A program made the position numbers and the translations under genes. Below the pieces are notes generated by a model, which searched no databases, was not told the DNA's origin, and saw only the letters and a list, made by a program, of their open reading frames with translations. 10,817 nt of DNA from Anaeromyxobacter sp. (GTDB lineage: Bacteria; Myxococcota; Myxococcia; Myxococcales; Anaeromyxobacteraceae), in contig JAHWYA010000022.1 in assembly GCA_020028115.1 (NCBI GenBank), positions 1 through 10,817 of the forward strand, read 5' to 3'. This document shows, piece after piece, positions 1-9,749 of this stretch; position 1 is the stretch's first letter; each line of letters starts with the position of its first letter.

Positions 1-157
1 CGACGAGGGACGACGCCCGCGCCGCGAGGCGCGCCTGCAGGTCGAAGAAGGAGAGGTCCGGCGCGCCGCCGCGCGGGGCCGAGGCCGGGCCCGCACACCC
101 GCCGAGGGCGAGCGCGAGGGCGCCGAGGGCGAGGGCGGCCGGACGGGCGTGCGCCAC
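1..157 (-). CDS. Lipoprotein of unknown function (5' part only, runs off the left edge)
   Basis: Reading leftward from a GTG at 157-155 gives an open frame of 52 codons to the window edge. The start [21 protein letters not shown] is a compact lipoprotein signal peptide: one positively charged region, an Ala/Leu-rich hydrophobic core, and a lipobox LGGC with Cys21 as the likely lipidated residue. The mature part begins [20 protein letters not shown]; too little is present to name a family. Residue +2 after Cys is Ala, not Asp, so an outer-membrane destination is likely by E. coli rules, which may not hold here. The frame is closed upstream by TGA at 190-188, and GTG157 is the only start codon between that stop and the signal peptide. 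No Shine-Dalgarno is visible before the GTG. The gene is divergent from secA. Lipoprotein call fairly safe; function unknown. Confidence 0.7.
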   Translation of the reverse strand, partial: MAHARPAALALGALALALGGCAGPASAPRGGAPDLSFFDLQARLAARASSLV

Positions 158-163
158 GCGCCC

Positions 164-191
164 ATTCTGGACGACCGCGCTCGGGTGTCAA
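164..191 (-). promoter_or_regulatory. Putative sigma-70-type promoter of the leftward lipoprotein gene
   Basis: On the minus strand a perfect TTGACA (191-186) is followed after 16 nt by CAGAAT (169-164), four of six matches to TATAAT including the last three bases. The -10 box ends six nt before the GTG start at 157, so the expected transcription start falls on or within one base of the start codon. This fits the lack of a Shine-Dalgarno and suggests a leaderless mRNA. Seen by eye only. Confidence 0.45.
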
Positions 192-223
192 AAGAGGGCC
201 CAAGGGTGCGAAGCGACGGCGCT

Positions 224-251
224 TTGATTTCGGGCGCAGAGGCGTTACAAC
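224..251 (+). promoter_or_regulatory. Putative secA promoter
   Basis: TTGATT (224-229, four of six to TTGACA) and TACAAC (246-251, four of six to TATAAT) are 16 nt apart, in a locally less GC-rich stretch just upstream of secA. Transcription would begin about 258-259, giving a leader of only about ten nt before the ATG at 269. The -10 hexamer lies inside a dyad at 241-254. Other sigma factors cannot be excluded. Confidence 0.35.
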
Positions 252-254
252 GCC
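241..254. repeat. Inverted repeat GGCGTT-AC-AACGCC overlapping the secA -10 region
   Basis: Two perfect 6-bp arms (241-246 and 249-254) are separated by AC. The dyad covers the presumed -10 box of secA and ends 14 nt before the start codon. It could be an operator, or a small hairpin if transcription starts further upstream. No regulator is identified. Confidence 0.4.
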
Positions 255-268
255 CCCCTGGAAACCAC

Positions 269-3112
<2,844 letters not shown>

Positions 3113-3244
3113 CGACCGCGCGTGATCCGGCGGCACCCTCGCGCCCGCGGCGTCAGGATGCCGTGGGCGAGGACGCGGCGTTGCCGCAGGACTGAGTCCC
3201 AGTCTCGGTAGAAGACCGTTTTCGCCGGAAGGGGGGTCGAAAGC

Positions 3245-3258
3245 GCGCCATATGGCGC
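3245..3258. repeat. 14-bp perfect palindrome GCGCCATATGGCGC
   Basis: Seven bases either side of the centre (between 3251 and 3252) are perfectly complementary. The site is about 110 nt upstream of the presumed -35 box of the cytochrome operon, which is compatible with a binding site for a dimeric regulator. Function not known. Confidence 0.5.
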
Positions 3259-3298
3259 AGCACGACCGCCCAGCGACGCAACGGCTGCGTCCCATCGG

Positions 3299-3325
3299 CG
3301 TGCCGCGCGCGGAGGCGCGCGCACG
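3299..3325 (+). other. Strong GC hairpin upstream of the cytochrome operon
   Basis: The arms 3299-3310 and 3315-3325 pair over 11 bp, with one bulged C at 3303 and a GGAG loop. There is no T run after it (it is followed by GCGTCCCTTCG), so it is not a standard intrinsic terminator. It may help end secA transcription, act as an RNA 3' stabiliser, or simply reflect the high GC content. Confidence 0.35.
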
Positions 3326-3366
3326 GCGTCCCTTCGACAGGTGACGAAACTCGACAAGCCTGCGGA

Positions 3367-3397
3367 TTGACACCCACAATCCCAAAAGCCGTAACAT
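3367..3397 (+). promoter_or_regulatory. Putative promoter of the cytochrome/partner-switching operon
   Basis: A perfect TTGACA at 3367-3372 lies in the most A/T-rich part of the gap. The -10 is less clear: TAACAT (3392-3397) matches four of six but needs a long 19-nt spacer, while CGTAAC (3390-3395) has the ideal 17-nt spacing but only three matches. The start codon follows at 3434, leaving a leader of about 30 nt with GAGG at 3420-3423. Confidence 0.4.
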
Positions 3398-3433
3398 GCA
3401 GGTCGCAGCATCAGCCTTCGAGGTTGACCAGCC

Positions 3434-6349
3434 GTGACGAAGGGTCGGGACACCGGGTCGGGGCGAGCCTCCGGACTCGCCGTCGTGGGGCTCTGCCTCG
3501 CGGCGGTGGCGTGTCAGCAACCCTCAGTCGGGGAGCGCGTCGTCGCCGCGGCGCCCGGCGAGGGTCCACTCCTCGTGATCGAGAAGGCGTGGATCGACCT
3601 GCACGGCCACGCCGTCGCGACCTTCACCGTCACCGAGCACGACGTCCCGCTCGCGCTCGCGGAGGTGCTGGCGCTCGCGCCGCGCTTCACGCTCGCGAAG
3701 CTGACGGACCACCCGGCGGACGGGCAGCGCGCCTGGGAGAGCCTCGTCCTCACGGGCGCGCACGTCGCGCAGACGCTGCGGCCCGGCGGCCCGGACGACC
3801 CGCTCGTCCTCGCGAACGTGCGGCAGCCCGGGTACGAGAGCGCGTCCTCGCTCGTGGACCTCGGCGAGGGCAGCTACCGGTACGTGTTCGCGACCCGCCT
3901 CACCGGGTTCGATCCGTACGAGACGATCCGCGTCGGCGCGTGGCTGAACGGGGTCGAGGAGGGCTCCCTCCGGACGGCGGCGACGTTCGACTTCAGCCCG
4001 TCCTTCGGCCCGGTCGAGGCCCGCGACACCGTCCTCGACGCGAACTGCGTGGACTGCCACGGCGCCGCGGTCGTCGCGCACGAGACCGTCGCCGGCGTCC
4101 GGCTCTGCCTGACCTGCCACACCTGGCAGAGCGTCGACGTCCTCAGCATCGACCCGGCGGCGATCTTCACCACGACGACGACTGCGCTCACGGACCCGAA
4201 CCCGCTCGAGCTCGGGCGGATGCTGCACCGCATCCACCGCGGGAAGGACCTGCCGACGCTGTACCAGTCGACGTGGAATCCTGCGTTCTCGCCGGCGGCG
4301 TGGGACCCCGCCTCCCCCCCCACGACCGTCCCTGCGCCGTTCGTCCAGCAGAAGCCGGGCTGGCCGGCCCGGGACCCGCTCCCCGGGAGGAAGTACAGCA
4401 TCTTCGCCGAGGACGGCCGCGAGGTCGTGTTCGGGAGGTCCGTCCTCCTCTCGACCTTCGATCCCTACATCGTGACCACGTTCGCGACCACGATGCTCCT
4501 CGCGAAGGGAGGGCTCTTCCCGCGCGATCTGCGCGACTGCGGCGCCTGCCACCGCGACGCGGCGCAGGGCTGGGTCGTGACGTACGGCATCACCCGGCGG
4601 ACCTGCTCCGGCTGCCACCCGGAGGTCTGGTACCAGGCCTCCTCGCCGGCGGTGGACCGGTCCCGCTTCCCGCACATCGGCGGCCCGCAGGCGGACGACT
4701 CGAAGTGCCTCGGCTGCCACGTCACCGGCGAGCCGAAGCTGTACGCGTCCATCGAGGAGGCGCATGTCCCGCCGGCGCGGTCGCCGCGCTACAGCAAGCC
4801 GGTCGTCGAGATCCTGCGGGTGGACGATCTCGTGCCCGGCGGCCGGCCGAAGGTGACGTTCCGGATGTACGACCGGATCGGTCCCATCGTGCCTTCGCTG
4901 GGCGCGCCGGTGCCGGCGTTCGAGCCGGATGGGCCGCTCACGAGCTACGTGCCCCGCCGGTTCGCGCCGACGTCCATCGTCATCAAGATCCAGGGCCCCA
5001 CGGTCCCCGACTACTTCTTCTTCTCGGGCGTGACGATCAACTCGGGGACGGCCGGCGGGAACCCGGATCCGGCCGCGCTCTCCACGACGAGCGGCACCGA
5101 CGAGTACGTCTACACCTTCGGCTCGACCATCCCGCCGGGCACGGCGGGCACGTTCGTCGTCGGGTTCGAGGCGAAGCGGTTTGCCCAGTTCAACCCGCCG
5201 TACCTCAGGACGAAGGACGTCTTCCGGTGGCCGTTCACGGGCGAGCCGGTGAACGAGACGGCCGAGAACGTCTGGGTGTTCGTGAACACCGCGAGCGGCA
5301 CCTGGACCCAGGCGGCCGGGTCGCCGGGCGCCGTCCCGCGCCGCACCGTGGTGGAGCCGCAGAAGTGCCTGCGCTGCCACGATCGGATCGAGTTCCACGG
5401 GGGCGCGCGGCACGATCCCGGCTGGTGCATCACCTGCCACACGGCGGACCTGACCGACCTCCAGCAGCGCCTCAACCGCGTCAACCCCACGACCGCGGGG
5501 CGGCTCTACGACGGCGGTCCGGTCTGGATCGGCGCGACCTACGACGGCATCGAGGAGCGCAGCACGCACTTCAAGGTGAACATGCACCGGATGCACACGG
5601 GCTCGCGCAAGGGGCTCGCGTCGCTCGAGGGCATCCGGCCGTACGCCCTCTACTTCTCGAAGGCGTACTTCTTCGACCTCGGCGCCTTCCCGGGCGACCT
5701 GAAGAACTGCACGCTCTGCCACGCCGGGAAGAGCTACCTCCTCGAGTCGGTGCCTCCCTACGCCCCCCCGACCCGCGGGAACGAGACGGCGACGATCTGG
5801 CATCCCACGCCCCCGTACGGCGTTCCGGTCCCGCACGATCCGGACGAGCCCGCCGTCCTCCCCCTCACGGCGGCCTGCACCGGCTGCCACGCGACGGGGG
5901 CCACCCTGGCGCACGTCGAGGCGAAGACGGTGAACGGGGTCGAGACGTGCACGCAGTGCCACACGAAGGGCGCGGTGTCCGTCGAGGTCGCGCACGGCCT
6001 CGCGCCCGCGACGGGCGGCGGCGCGTCGGCGTCGTTCTCGTCGATCGTGCAGGCGGTGCTCGTCCCGCGCTGCGCGACCGGCGCCTGCCACGCGGCGGGT
6101 GGGACGGCGCCGGTCCTCGAGGCGGGGAGCGCCTACGGATCCCTGGTCGGCGTGCAGTCCGGCGAGTCGTCGCTCGAGTACGTCGACCCGAACGAGCCGG
6201 AGCGGAGCTACCTCGTCCACAAGCTGCGCGGCACCGCGAGCAGCGTCGGCGGCTCGGTCACGACGATCATGCCGCCCGACGGGGCGCTCTCGCCGGCGGA
6301 CATCGCGGCGATCGAGGCGTGGATCGCGAACGGAGCCCCGAATGACTGA
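3434..6349 (+). CDS. OmcA/MtrC-family surface decaheme cytochrome with an extra C-terminal heme domain
   Basis: This 971-residue protein probably passes electrons from the outer membrane to extracellular acceptors such as metal oxides. The start is GTG with GAGG ten nt upstream. Residues 1-27 form a lipoprotein signal (core GLAVVGLCLAAVAC; Cys27 followed by QQ). A beta-rich domain (~30-200) precedes five CXXCH hemes (Cys205, 225, 369, 391, 425); a cysteine-free beta-rich domain (~440-640) precedes five more (Cys645, 665, 759, 815, 839). This beta/5-heme/beta/5-heme order is that of MtrC/OmcA, and the family motifs HRIHRGKDLP and MHRMHTG are present. Unusual is a tail (~865-971) with CATGACH (Cys880, Cys885, His886), a CX4CH heme site, and MPPDGALSPADIAAIEAWI, typical of small cytochrome c domains in myxobacteria; it would add an eleventh heme. 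First gene of the proposed operon; overlaps the barrel gene by 8 nt. Family assignment strong; electron acceptor and surface exposure inferred. Confidence 0.92.
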   Translation: MTKGRDTGSGRASGLAVVGLCLAAVACQQPSVGERVVAAAPGEGPLLVIEKAWIDLHGHAVATFTVTEHDVPLALAEVLALAPRFTLAKLTDHPADGQRAWESLVLTGAHVAQTLRPGGPDDPLVLANVRQPGYESASSLVDLGEGSYRYVFATRLTGFDPYETIRVGAWLNGVEEGSLRTAATFDFSPSFGPVEARDTVLDANCVDCHGAAVVAHETVAGVRLCLTCHTWQSVDVLSIDPAAIFTTTTTALTDPNPLELGRMLHRIHRGKDLPTLYQSTWNPAFSPAAWDPASPPTTVPAPFVQQKPGWPARDPLPGRKYSIFAEDGREVVFGRSVLLSTFDPYIVTTFATTMLLAKGGLFPRDLRDCGACHRDAAQGWVVTYGITRRTCSGCHPEVWYQASSPAVDRSRFPHIGGPQADDSKCLGCHVTGEPKLYASIEEAHVPPARSPRYSKPVVEILRVDDLVPGGRPKVTFRMYDRIGPIVPSLGAPVPAFEPDGPLTSYVPRRFAPTSIVIKIQGPTVPDYFFFSGVTINSGTAGGNPDPAALSTTSGTDEYVYTFGSTIPPGTAGTFVVGFEAKRFAQFNPPYLRTKDVFRWPFTGEPVNETAENVWVFVNTASGTWTQAAGSPGAVPRRTVVEPQKCLRCHDRIEFHGGARHDPGWCITCHTADLTDLQQRLNRVNPTTAGRLYDGGPVWIGATYDGIEERSTHFKVNMHRMHTGSRKGLASLEGIRPYALYFSKAYFFDLGAFPGDLKNCTLCHAGKSYLLESVPPYAPPTRGNETATIWHPTPPYGVPVPHDPDEPAVLPLTAACTGCHATGATLAHVEAKTVNGVETCTQCHTKGAVSVEVAHGLAPATGGGASASFSSIVQAVLVPRCATGACHAAGGTAPVLEAGSAYGSLVGVQSGESSLEYVDPNEPERSYLVHKLRGTASSVGGSVTTIMPPDGALSPADIAAIEAWIANGAPND

Positions 6350-7496
6350 ACGTCACCTGCGGCACGGGCTCGCCGCGGCCGCCGGGGCCGTCCTCGCCTG
6401 CGCGCTCCTCGCGCCGGGACCGGCGCGCGCGGTCGAGGGGATCATCTTCTCGGGCTCGGTGTTCGTCGACCAGTGGGGCTTCGTCGAGGCGCGCCAGGAC
6501 CCGGCGCGGAAGTCGCCGCAGTCGCTCGCGCCGATGACGACGCTCAAGGTCGGCGCGGACGTCAACGACGACCTGTCCTTCTCCGCGAAGGCCTGCATCG
6601 GCTGCCACGGCATCGACATGGAGCACGTCGCCATCGACTACCAGCCGCGCGCCTGGATGAACATCCAGGCGGGCCGCATCGTCGTTCCCTTCGGAGACTT
6701 CTCGAACCGGGTGGACCCGTCGTCCTACCGGACCGGCTCGCAGCCGCTCATCTATGACATGGGGCGCATGGCCTACGGCGCGCGGAACACGATGAACCTC
6801 GGCGTCGTCCCGATGCCGTACGTGGACACCGGCGCGATGCTCTACGGGGTGAAGTGGCTCGGCTCGCGGATCCAGACCTGGTGGGGCGCCTACACCGTGT
6901 CCGGCCTCCGCGGCTCGAACGACGTCGACTGGATGGCGCTCCGCTCGCTCCCCTACAACGACAACAACGCCGAGCCCGCGTACGGCGGGCGCGTGACGCT
7001 GAGCTACTCGTCGGACGCCGGCGACTTCATCGGCGACGCCAGCGTCGGCGGCTCCTACATGGCCGGGAAGTACGACCGCGAGGCGAGGCTCGGGTACGAG
7101 GCGTGGGCGGCGGACGCGACGTTCCGGATCTCGAAGCTCGTCCTGCGCGGCGAGTACGCGTCTCGCAAGACCGACCTCGATCCGCTCGCGACCGGCTACC
7201 CGTTCGCCCTCGACGACCCTTTCTTCGTCAAGGACGGCTTCTACGCGGAGCTGGAGCACCCGCTGGGCAAGTACCTGAACGTCGTGTATCGATACGAGGA
7301 GCTGAAGCGGTCCGGGTCCCCGCTGCCGGGGGCGCCGGCCGAGATGAGCGCGGACAGCCGGTTCGTGCGGTACACCGGCGGCGTCGTGCTGACGCCCGCG
7401 CAGAACGTCTTCGTGAAGGCGTCCTGGGAGCACTGGGACACGACCGACTTCGGCAGGTTCAACACGTATCACGCGGGCATCGGTGGAGCATTCTGA
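6342..7496 (+). CDS. Outer-membrane beta-barrel protein carrying a c-type heme motif
   Basis: The 384-residue product starts with a signal peptide (cleavage likely after ALLAPGPARA, residue 30) and continues with alternating polar/hydrophobic strands rich in Tyr, Trp and Gly, short turns such as ND, and a terminal Phe (YHAGIGGAF), the usual signature for BamA-assembled barrels. The stretch WMNIQAGRIVVPFGDF resembles phosphate-selective-type porins. Unexpected for a porin is CIGCH (Cys85, Cys88, His89), a heme c attachment motif in what looks like the second or third strand; Met93 and His95 nearby could be distal ligands. ATG6342 is supported by GGAG (6332-6335) and by the signal peptide; the frame is open further upstream but only as an out-of-frame reading of the cytochrome gene. 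It overlaps that gene by 8 nt, so translation is probably coupled. Likely role: the porin part of a porin-cytochrome conduit, holding or contacting the surface cytochrome. Barrel assignment good, heme attachment likely, conduit role inferred. It is not recognisably MtrB. Confidence 0.8.
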   Translation: MTERHLRHGLAAAAGAVLACALLAPGPARAVEGIIFSGSVFVDQWGFVEARQDPARKSPQSLAPMTTLKVGADVNDDLSFSAKACIGCHGIDMEHVAIDYQPRAWMNIQAGRIVVPFGDFSNRVDPSSYRTGSQPLIYDMGRMAYGARNTMNLGVVPMPYVDTGAMLYGVKWLGSRIQTWWGAYTVSGLRGSNDVDWMALRSLPYNDNNAEPAYGGRVTLSYSSDAGDFIGDASVGGSYMAGKYDREARLGYEAWAADATFRISKLVLRGEYASRKTDLDPLATGYPFALDDPFFVKDGFYAELEHPLGKYLNVVYRYEELKRSGSPLPGAPAEMSADSRFVRYTGGVVLTPAQNVFVKASWEHWDTTDFGRFNTYHAGIGGAF

Positions 7497-7498
7497 CC

Positions 7499-7834
7499 AT
7501 GAAGACCATCGCCATCGCAGGTAGCGCGCTCGCCGCCATGCTCTTCACCGCGGAGCCGCAGGACAAGTCCGACCCGCGCGACGGCGGCCCGGACCGGATC
7601 GACGTCTCGGCGTACCCCGGGCCGCAGCAGAAGCAGTACGACGTGTACGCCGCCAAGTGCTCGAAGTGCCACCCGCTCGCGCGCTCGGTGAACGCTCGGT
7701 TCAACTCGACCGAGTGGAAGCGCTACATGAAGCGGATGATCCGGCGCCCGAACTCCGGCATCAACGAGGAGCAGGCGGCGCAGATCTACGACTTCCTCAA
7801 GTACTACTCGATCCAGCTCGGCATCAAGGACTAG
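7499..7834 (+). CDS. Small periplasmic monoheme c-type cytochrome
   Basis: The 111-residue protein has a short signal peptide (MKTIAIAGSALAAMLFTA, cleavage probably after Ala18) and one heme motif CSKCH (Cys54, Cys57, His58) after YDVYAAKC. The following region, with Trp73, Met77, Met80 and a C-terminal EEQAAQIYDFLKYYS helix, fits the class of small class-I-like cytochromes where a Met downstream of a Trp is the distal heme ligand; Met77 or Met80 is the candidate. The start lies 2 nt after the barrel stop codon, with GGAG at 7485-7488. It probably carries electrons across the periplasm to the barrel. With only one heme it cannot by itself replace the decaheme MtrA. It ends 10 nt before the phosphatase gene. 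Cytochrome call secure, partner inferred. Confidence 0.88.
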   Translation: MKTIAIAGSALAAMLFTAEPQDKSDPRDGGPDRIDVSAYPGPQQKQYDVYAAKCSKCHPLARSVNARFNSTEWKRYMKRMIRRPNSGINEEQAAQIYDFLKYYSIQLGIKD

Positions 7835-7844
7835 GCCGGGACCC

Positions 7845-9749
7845 GTGCTTCGAAACCTGCTCCATCGGACGAAGACGTCGCTCCGGCTGCGACTGCTCGT
7901 CACCACGCTGGTCCTCCTCGCCCTCGCGCTCGCCGGCGCGGTGTTCGCCTTCGAGCGGGTCGCGAGCTCCGTGGTGTCGGACGCCGTCCACTCGCACCTC
8001 TCCGCCCGCGCGAAGGAGATCCAGGACTCCCTCACGCGCTTCCAGCGCGAGCGGGCGCTGACGATCCACGAGTGGGCGTCCGCCCGGGCGATGCAGGACA
8101 GCTTCGACCTCGGCGACCCGAAGTTCGCCGAGGACCACCTGCGCCGCGCGATCCAGGACCAGGGGGGGGCGATCACCGCCGCCGCGCTGCTCTCGGTGGA
8201 CGAGGAGATCATCACCCTCGTCCGCGACACGCCGGAGGGGGCCTGGGGGTTCGCGGTGGAGTCGCTGCGCGGCGCGCCGCTCGACCTCGTGAAGCTCCGC
8301 GGCAAGGCGGCCAGGGAGGACGAGGTCTCGGTCGGGCTCGCGCCGCTCTCCGCGGTCGACCGCGGAGAGCCGGACGACGAGACGATCGTCATGACCGCGC
8401 CGGTCCGCGACTTCTTCGGCGACCTCACCGGCTGGATCGTGGCGGCCATCTCGCCGGGCGCCGTGTCGCGCCTCCTCGCGGAGGTGAACGGCACGTCCGG
8501 CTCGTTCGTGCCGGTCGTCGCGGACGCGTCGCGCAGGACCGTCCTCTCGCTGCCGCGCGCGGACCTCGACGCCGCGCGGGAGATCGTGCTCTCCCCCGCC
8601 GCGGGGCCCGTGGGCTCCCTCGAGCGGATCGAGCGGGCGGACCGCGGGACCACGACGGCGGTGCTGGCGGTCCGGACCGCCTCGTCGTCGGCCTCGCCGG
8701 GCTGGTCCACCCTCATGATGGTCGACGAGCGCGAGGCGAACGGCCGCCTCGACCGGCTCCGGCTGGTGCTCGCCGCGCTCTTCGCGGTGGTCCTCGCGAG
8801 CGCCGGGTTCGTCGCGGTCGTGTCGCTCCGGCAGGCGGCGAAGCCGCTCGGCGACGTGGCGACCTCGATGGTCCGCGTCGCCGGCGGCGACCTCTCGATC
8901 CGCGTCCGCGCCGAGTACACCGGCGAGCTCGGCGCCCTCGTCACCTCGTTCAACACCATGGTGGAGGAGGTCGAGCGGTCGCGCGACGAGCTGCAGCGGA
9001 CGGAGGCGCTCCGCCGCGAGGTCGAGATCGCGCACCAGATCCAGACCGCCATCCTGCCGGTGAGCCCCGCGGTGAAGGGGTTCGAGGTGGCCGCGCGGAT
9101 GGAGCCCGCCGACGACGTGGGCGGCGACCTCTACGACATCCTGGCGTTCGGCGACACGTTCTGGGTCCTCGTCGGCGACGTCTCCGGGCACGGCATCAAC
9201 TCCGGGCTCGTCATGATGATGGCGCAGGCGGCGGCGTACTCGGCCATCGCCGACGATCCGCACTGCGCGCCCTCCGCCGTCATCGCGGCGGTGAACCGCG
9301 TCGTCCACGAGAACGTCCGCAGGCGCATGCGGCGCGACGACTACATGACGCTCATGGCGGCGCGCCACATGGGGGACGGCCGGTTCGTCGCCGCCGGCAT
9401 GCACCAGCCGATCTTCATCGCGCGCGGCGGCGGCAAGGTGGACGTCGTCGAGTCGCAGGGACCGTGGGTGGGGCTCTCGCCCTCGGTCGAGCCGCCGCCC
9501 ATCGAGGAGTACGAGTTCCACCTCGATCCGGGGGACATCGTCTGCTTCGTCACGGACGGCATCCTCGAGGCGAAGGATCCGGCGGAGCGGCTCTTCGGGG
9601 AGGAGCGGGTGCAGGCGCTCCTCGCGACGGAGCTCCCCTCCGCCTCGCAGGCGCTCGCGACGGTGTTCGACGCGGTGCAGCAGTACTCACCCGAACCGGC
9701 GGACGACATGACGGCCGTCGTCCTGAGGCGCAAGAATGACCCCTGCTGA
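7845..9749 (+). CDS. Membrane-bound HAMP/PP2C serine phosphatase (SpoIIE/RsbU type)
   Basis: The 634-residue protein should sense a signal outside the inner membrane and dephosphorylate a STAS-domain protein in the cytoplasm. Transmembrane helices lie at ~17-36 and ~307-328, enclosing a ~270-residue extracytoplasmic domain I cannot assign to a fold. A HAMP domain follows (~329-380, conserved Pro334), then a helical linker with EIAHQIQTAILP (394-405), the hallmark of the RsbU/SpoIIE switch helix, and the PP2C domain. Its metal-binding acids are present: DDVGGDLYD (423-431, Asp428), GDVSGHG (Asp445), VTDGI (Asp571) and DDMTAVVLRR (Asp620/621), so it should be active. The start is GTG 10 nt after the cytochrome stop, with only a weak purine stretch upstream; MLRNLLHRTKTSLRLRLL is a plausible positive-inside N-terminus. 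It overlaps the following HATPase gene by 14 nt, and its substrate is probably the STAS-like protein two genes downstream. The architecture recalls SiaA of the Pseudomonas SiaABCD system. Confidence 0.9.
   Translation: MLRNLLHRTKTSLRLRLLVTTLVLLALALAGAVFAFERVASSVVSDAVHSHLSARAKEIQDSLTRFQRERALTIHEWASARAMQDSFDLGDPKFAEDHLRRAIQDQGGAITAAALLSVDEEIITLVRDTPEGAWGFAVESLRGAPLDLVKLRGKAAREDEVSVGLAPLSAVDRGEPDDETIVMTAPVRDFFGDLTGWIVAAISPGAVSRLLAEVNGTSGSFVPVVADASRRTVLSLPRADLDAAREIVLSPAAGPVGSLERIERADRGTTTAVLAVRTASSSASPGWSTLMMVDEREANGRLDRLRLVLAALFAVVLASAGFVAVVSLRQAAKPLGDVATSMVRVAGGDLSIRVRAEYTGELGALVTSFNTMVEEVERSRDELQRTEALRREVEIAHQIQTAILPVSPAVKGFEVAARMEPADDVGGDLYDILAFGDTFWVLVGDVSGHGINSGLVMMMAQAAAYSAIADDPHCAPSAVIAAVNRVVHENVRRRMRRDDYMTLMAARHMGDGRFVAAGMHQPIFIARGGGKVDVVESQGPWVGLSPSVEPPPIEEYEFHLDPGDIVCFVTDGILEAKDPAERLFGEERVQALLATELPSASQALATVFDAVQQYSPEPADDMTAVVLRRKNDPC

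Larger units (their letters stand above)
3113..3433. other. Non-coding gap between secA and the cytochrome operon
   Basis: No convincing gene lies in these 321 nt; reading frames here, including a 114-codon one on the minus strand, lack a Shine-Dalgarno and give Arg/Ala-rich low-complexity proteins. The gap holds a 14-bp perfect palindrome (3245-3258), hairpins at 3175-3187 (GCGGC/GCCGC), 3275-3291 (GACGCA/TGCGTC, 5-nt loop) and 3299-3325, and a promoter-like site near 3367-3397. No hairpin followed by a clear T run was found, so secA has no obvious intrinsic terminator here. The last ~70 nt are noticeably richer in A/T than the rest of the window. Confidence 0.6.

Noticed and set aside
149..268. 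40-residue N-terminal extension of SecA
   Set aside because: Not SecA-like, no ribosome binding site, and it overlaps the divergent lipoprotein start and both promoter-like elements.
3179..3225. Intrinsic terminator of secA near the only TTTT run (3219-3222)
   Set aside because: No stable stem directly precedes the T run, and four T are too few.
4314..4321. C8 tract in the cytochrome gene (and G8 at 8162-8169 in the phosphatase gene) as phase-variation switches
   Set aside because: Runs of eight C or G are expected several times by chance in 10.8 kb at this base composition; other runs of 6-7 are also present.
3524..6220. Long minus-strand frame opposite the decaheme cytochrome
   Set aside because: Arg/Val/Asp/Leu low-complexity and antisense to a gene with 11 heme motifs.
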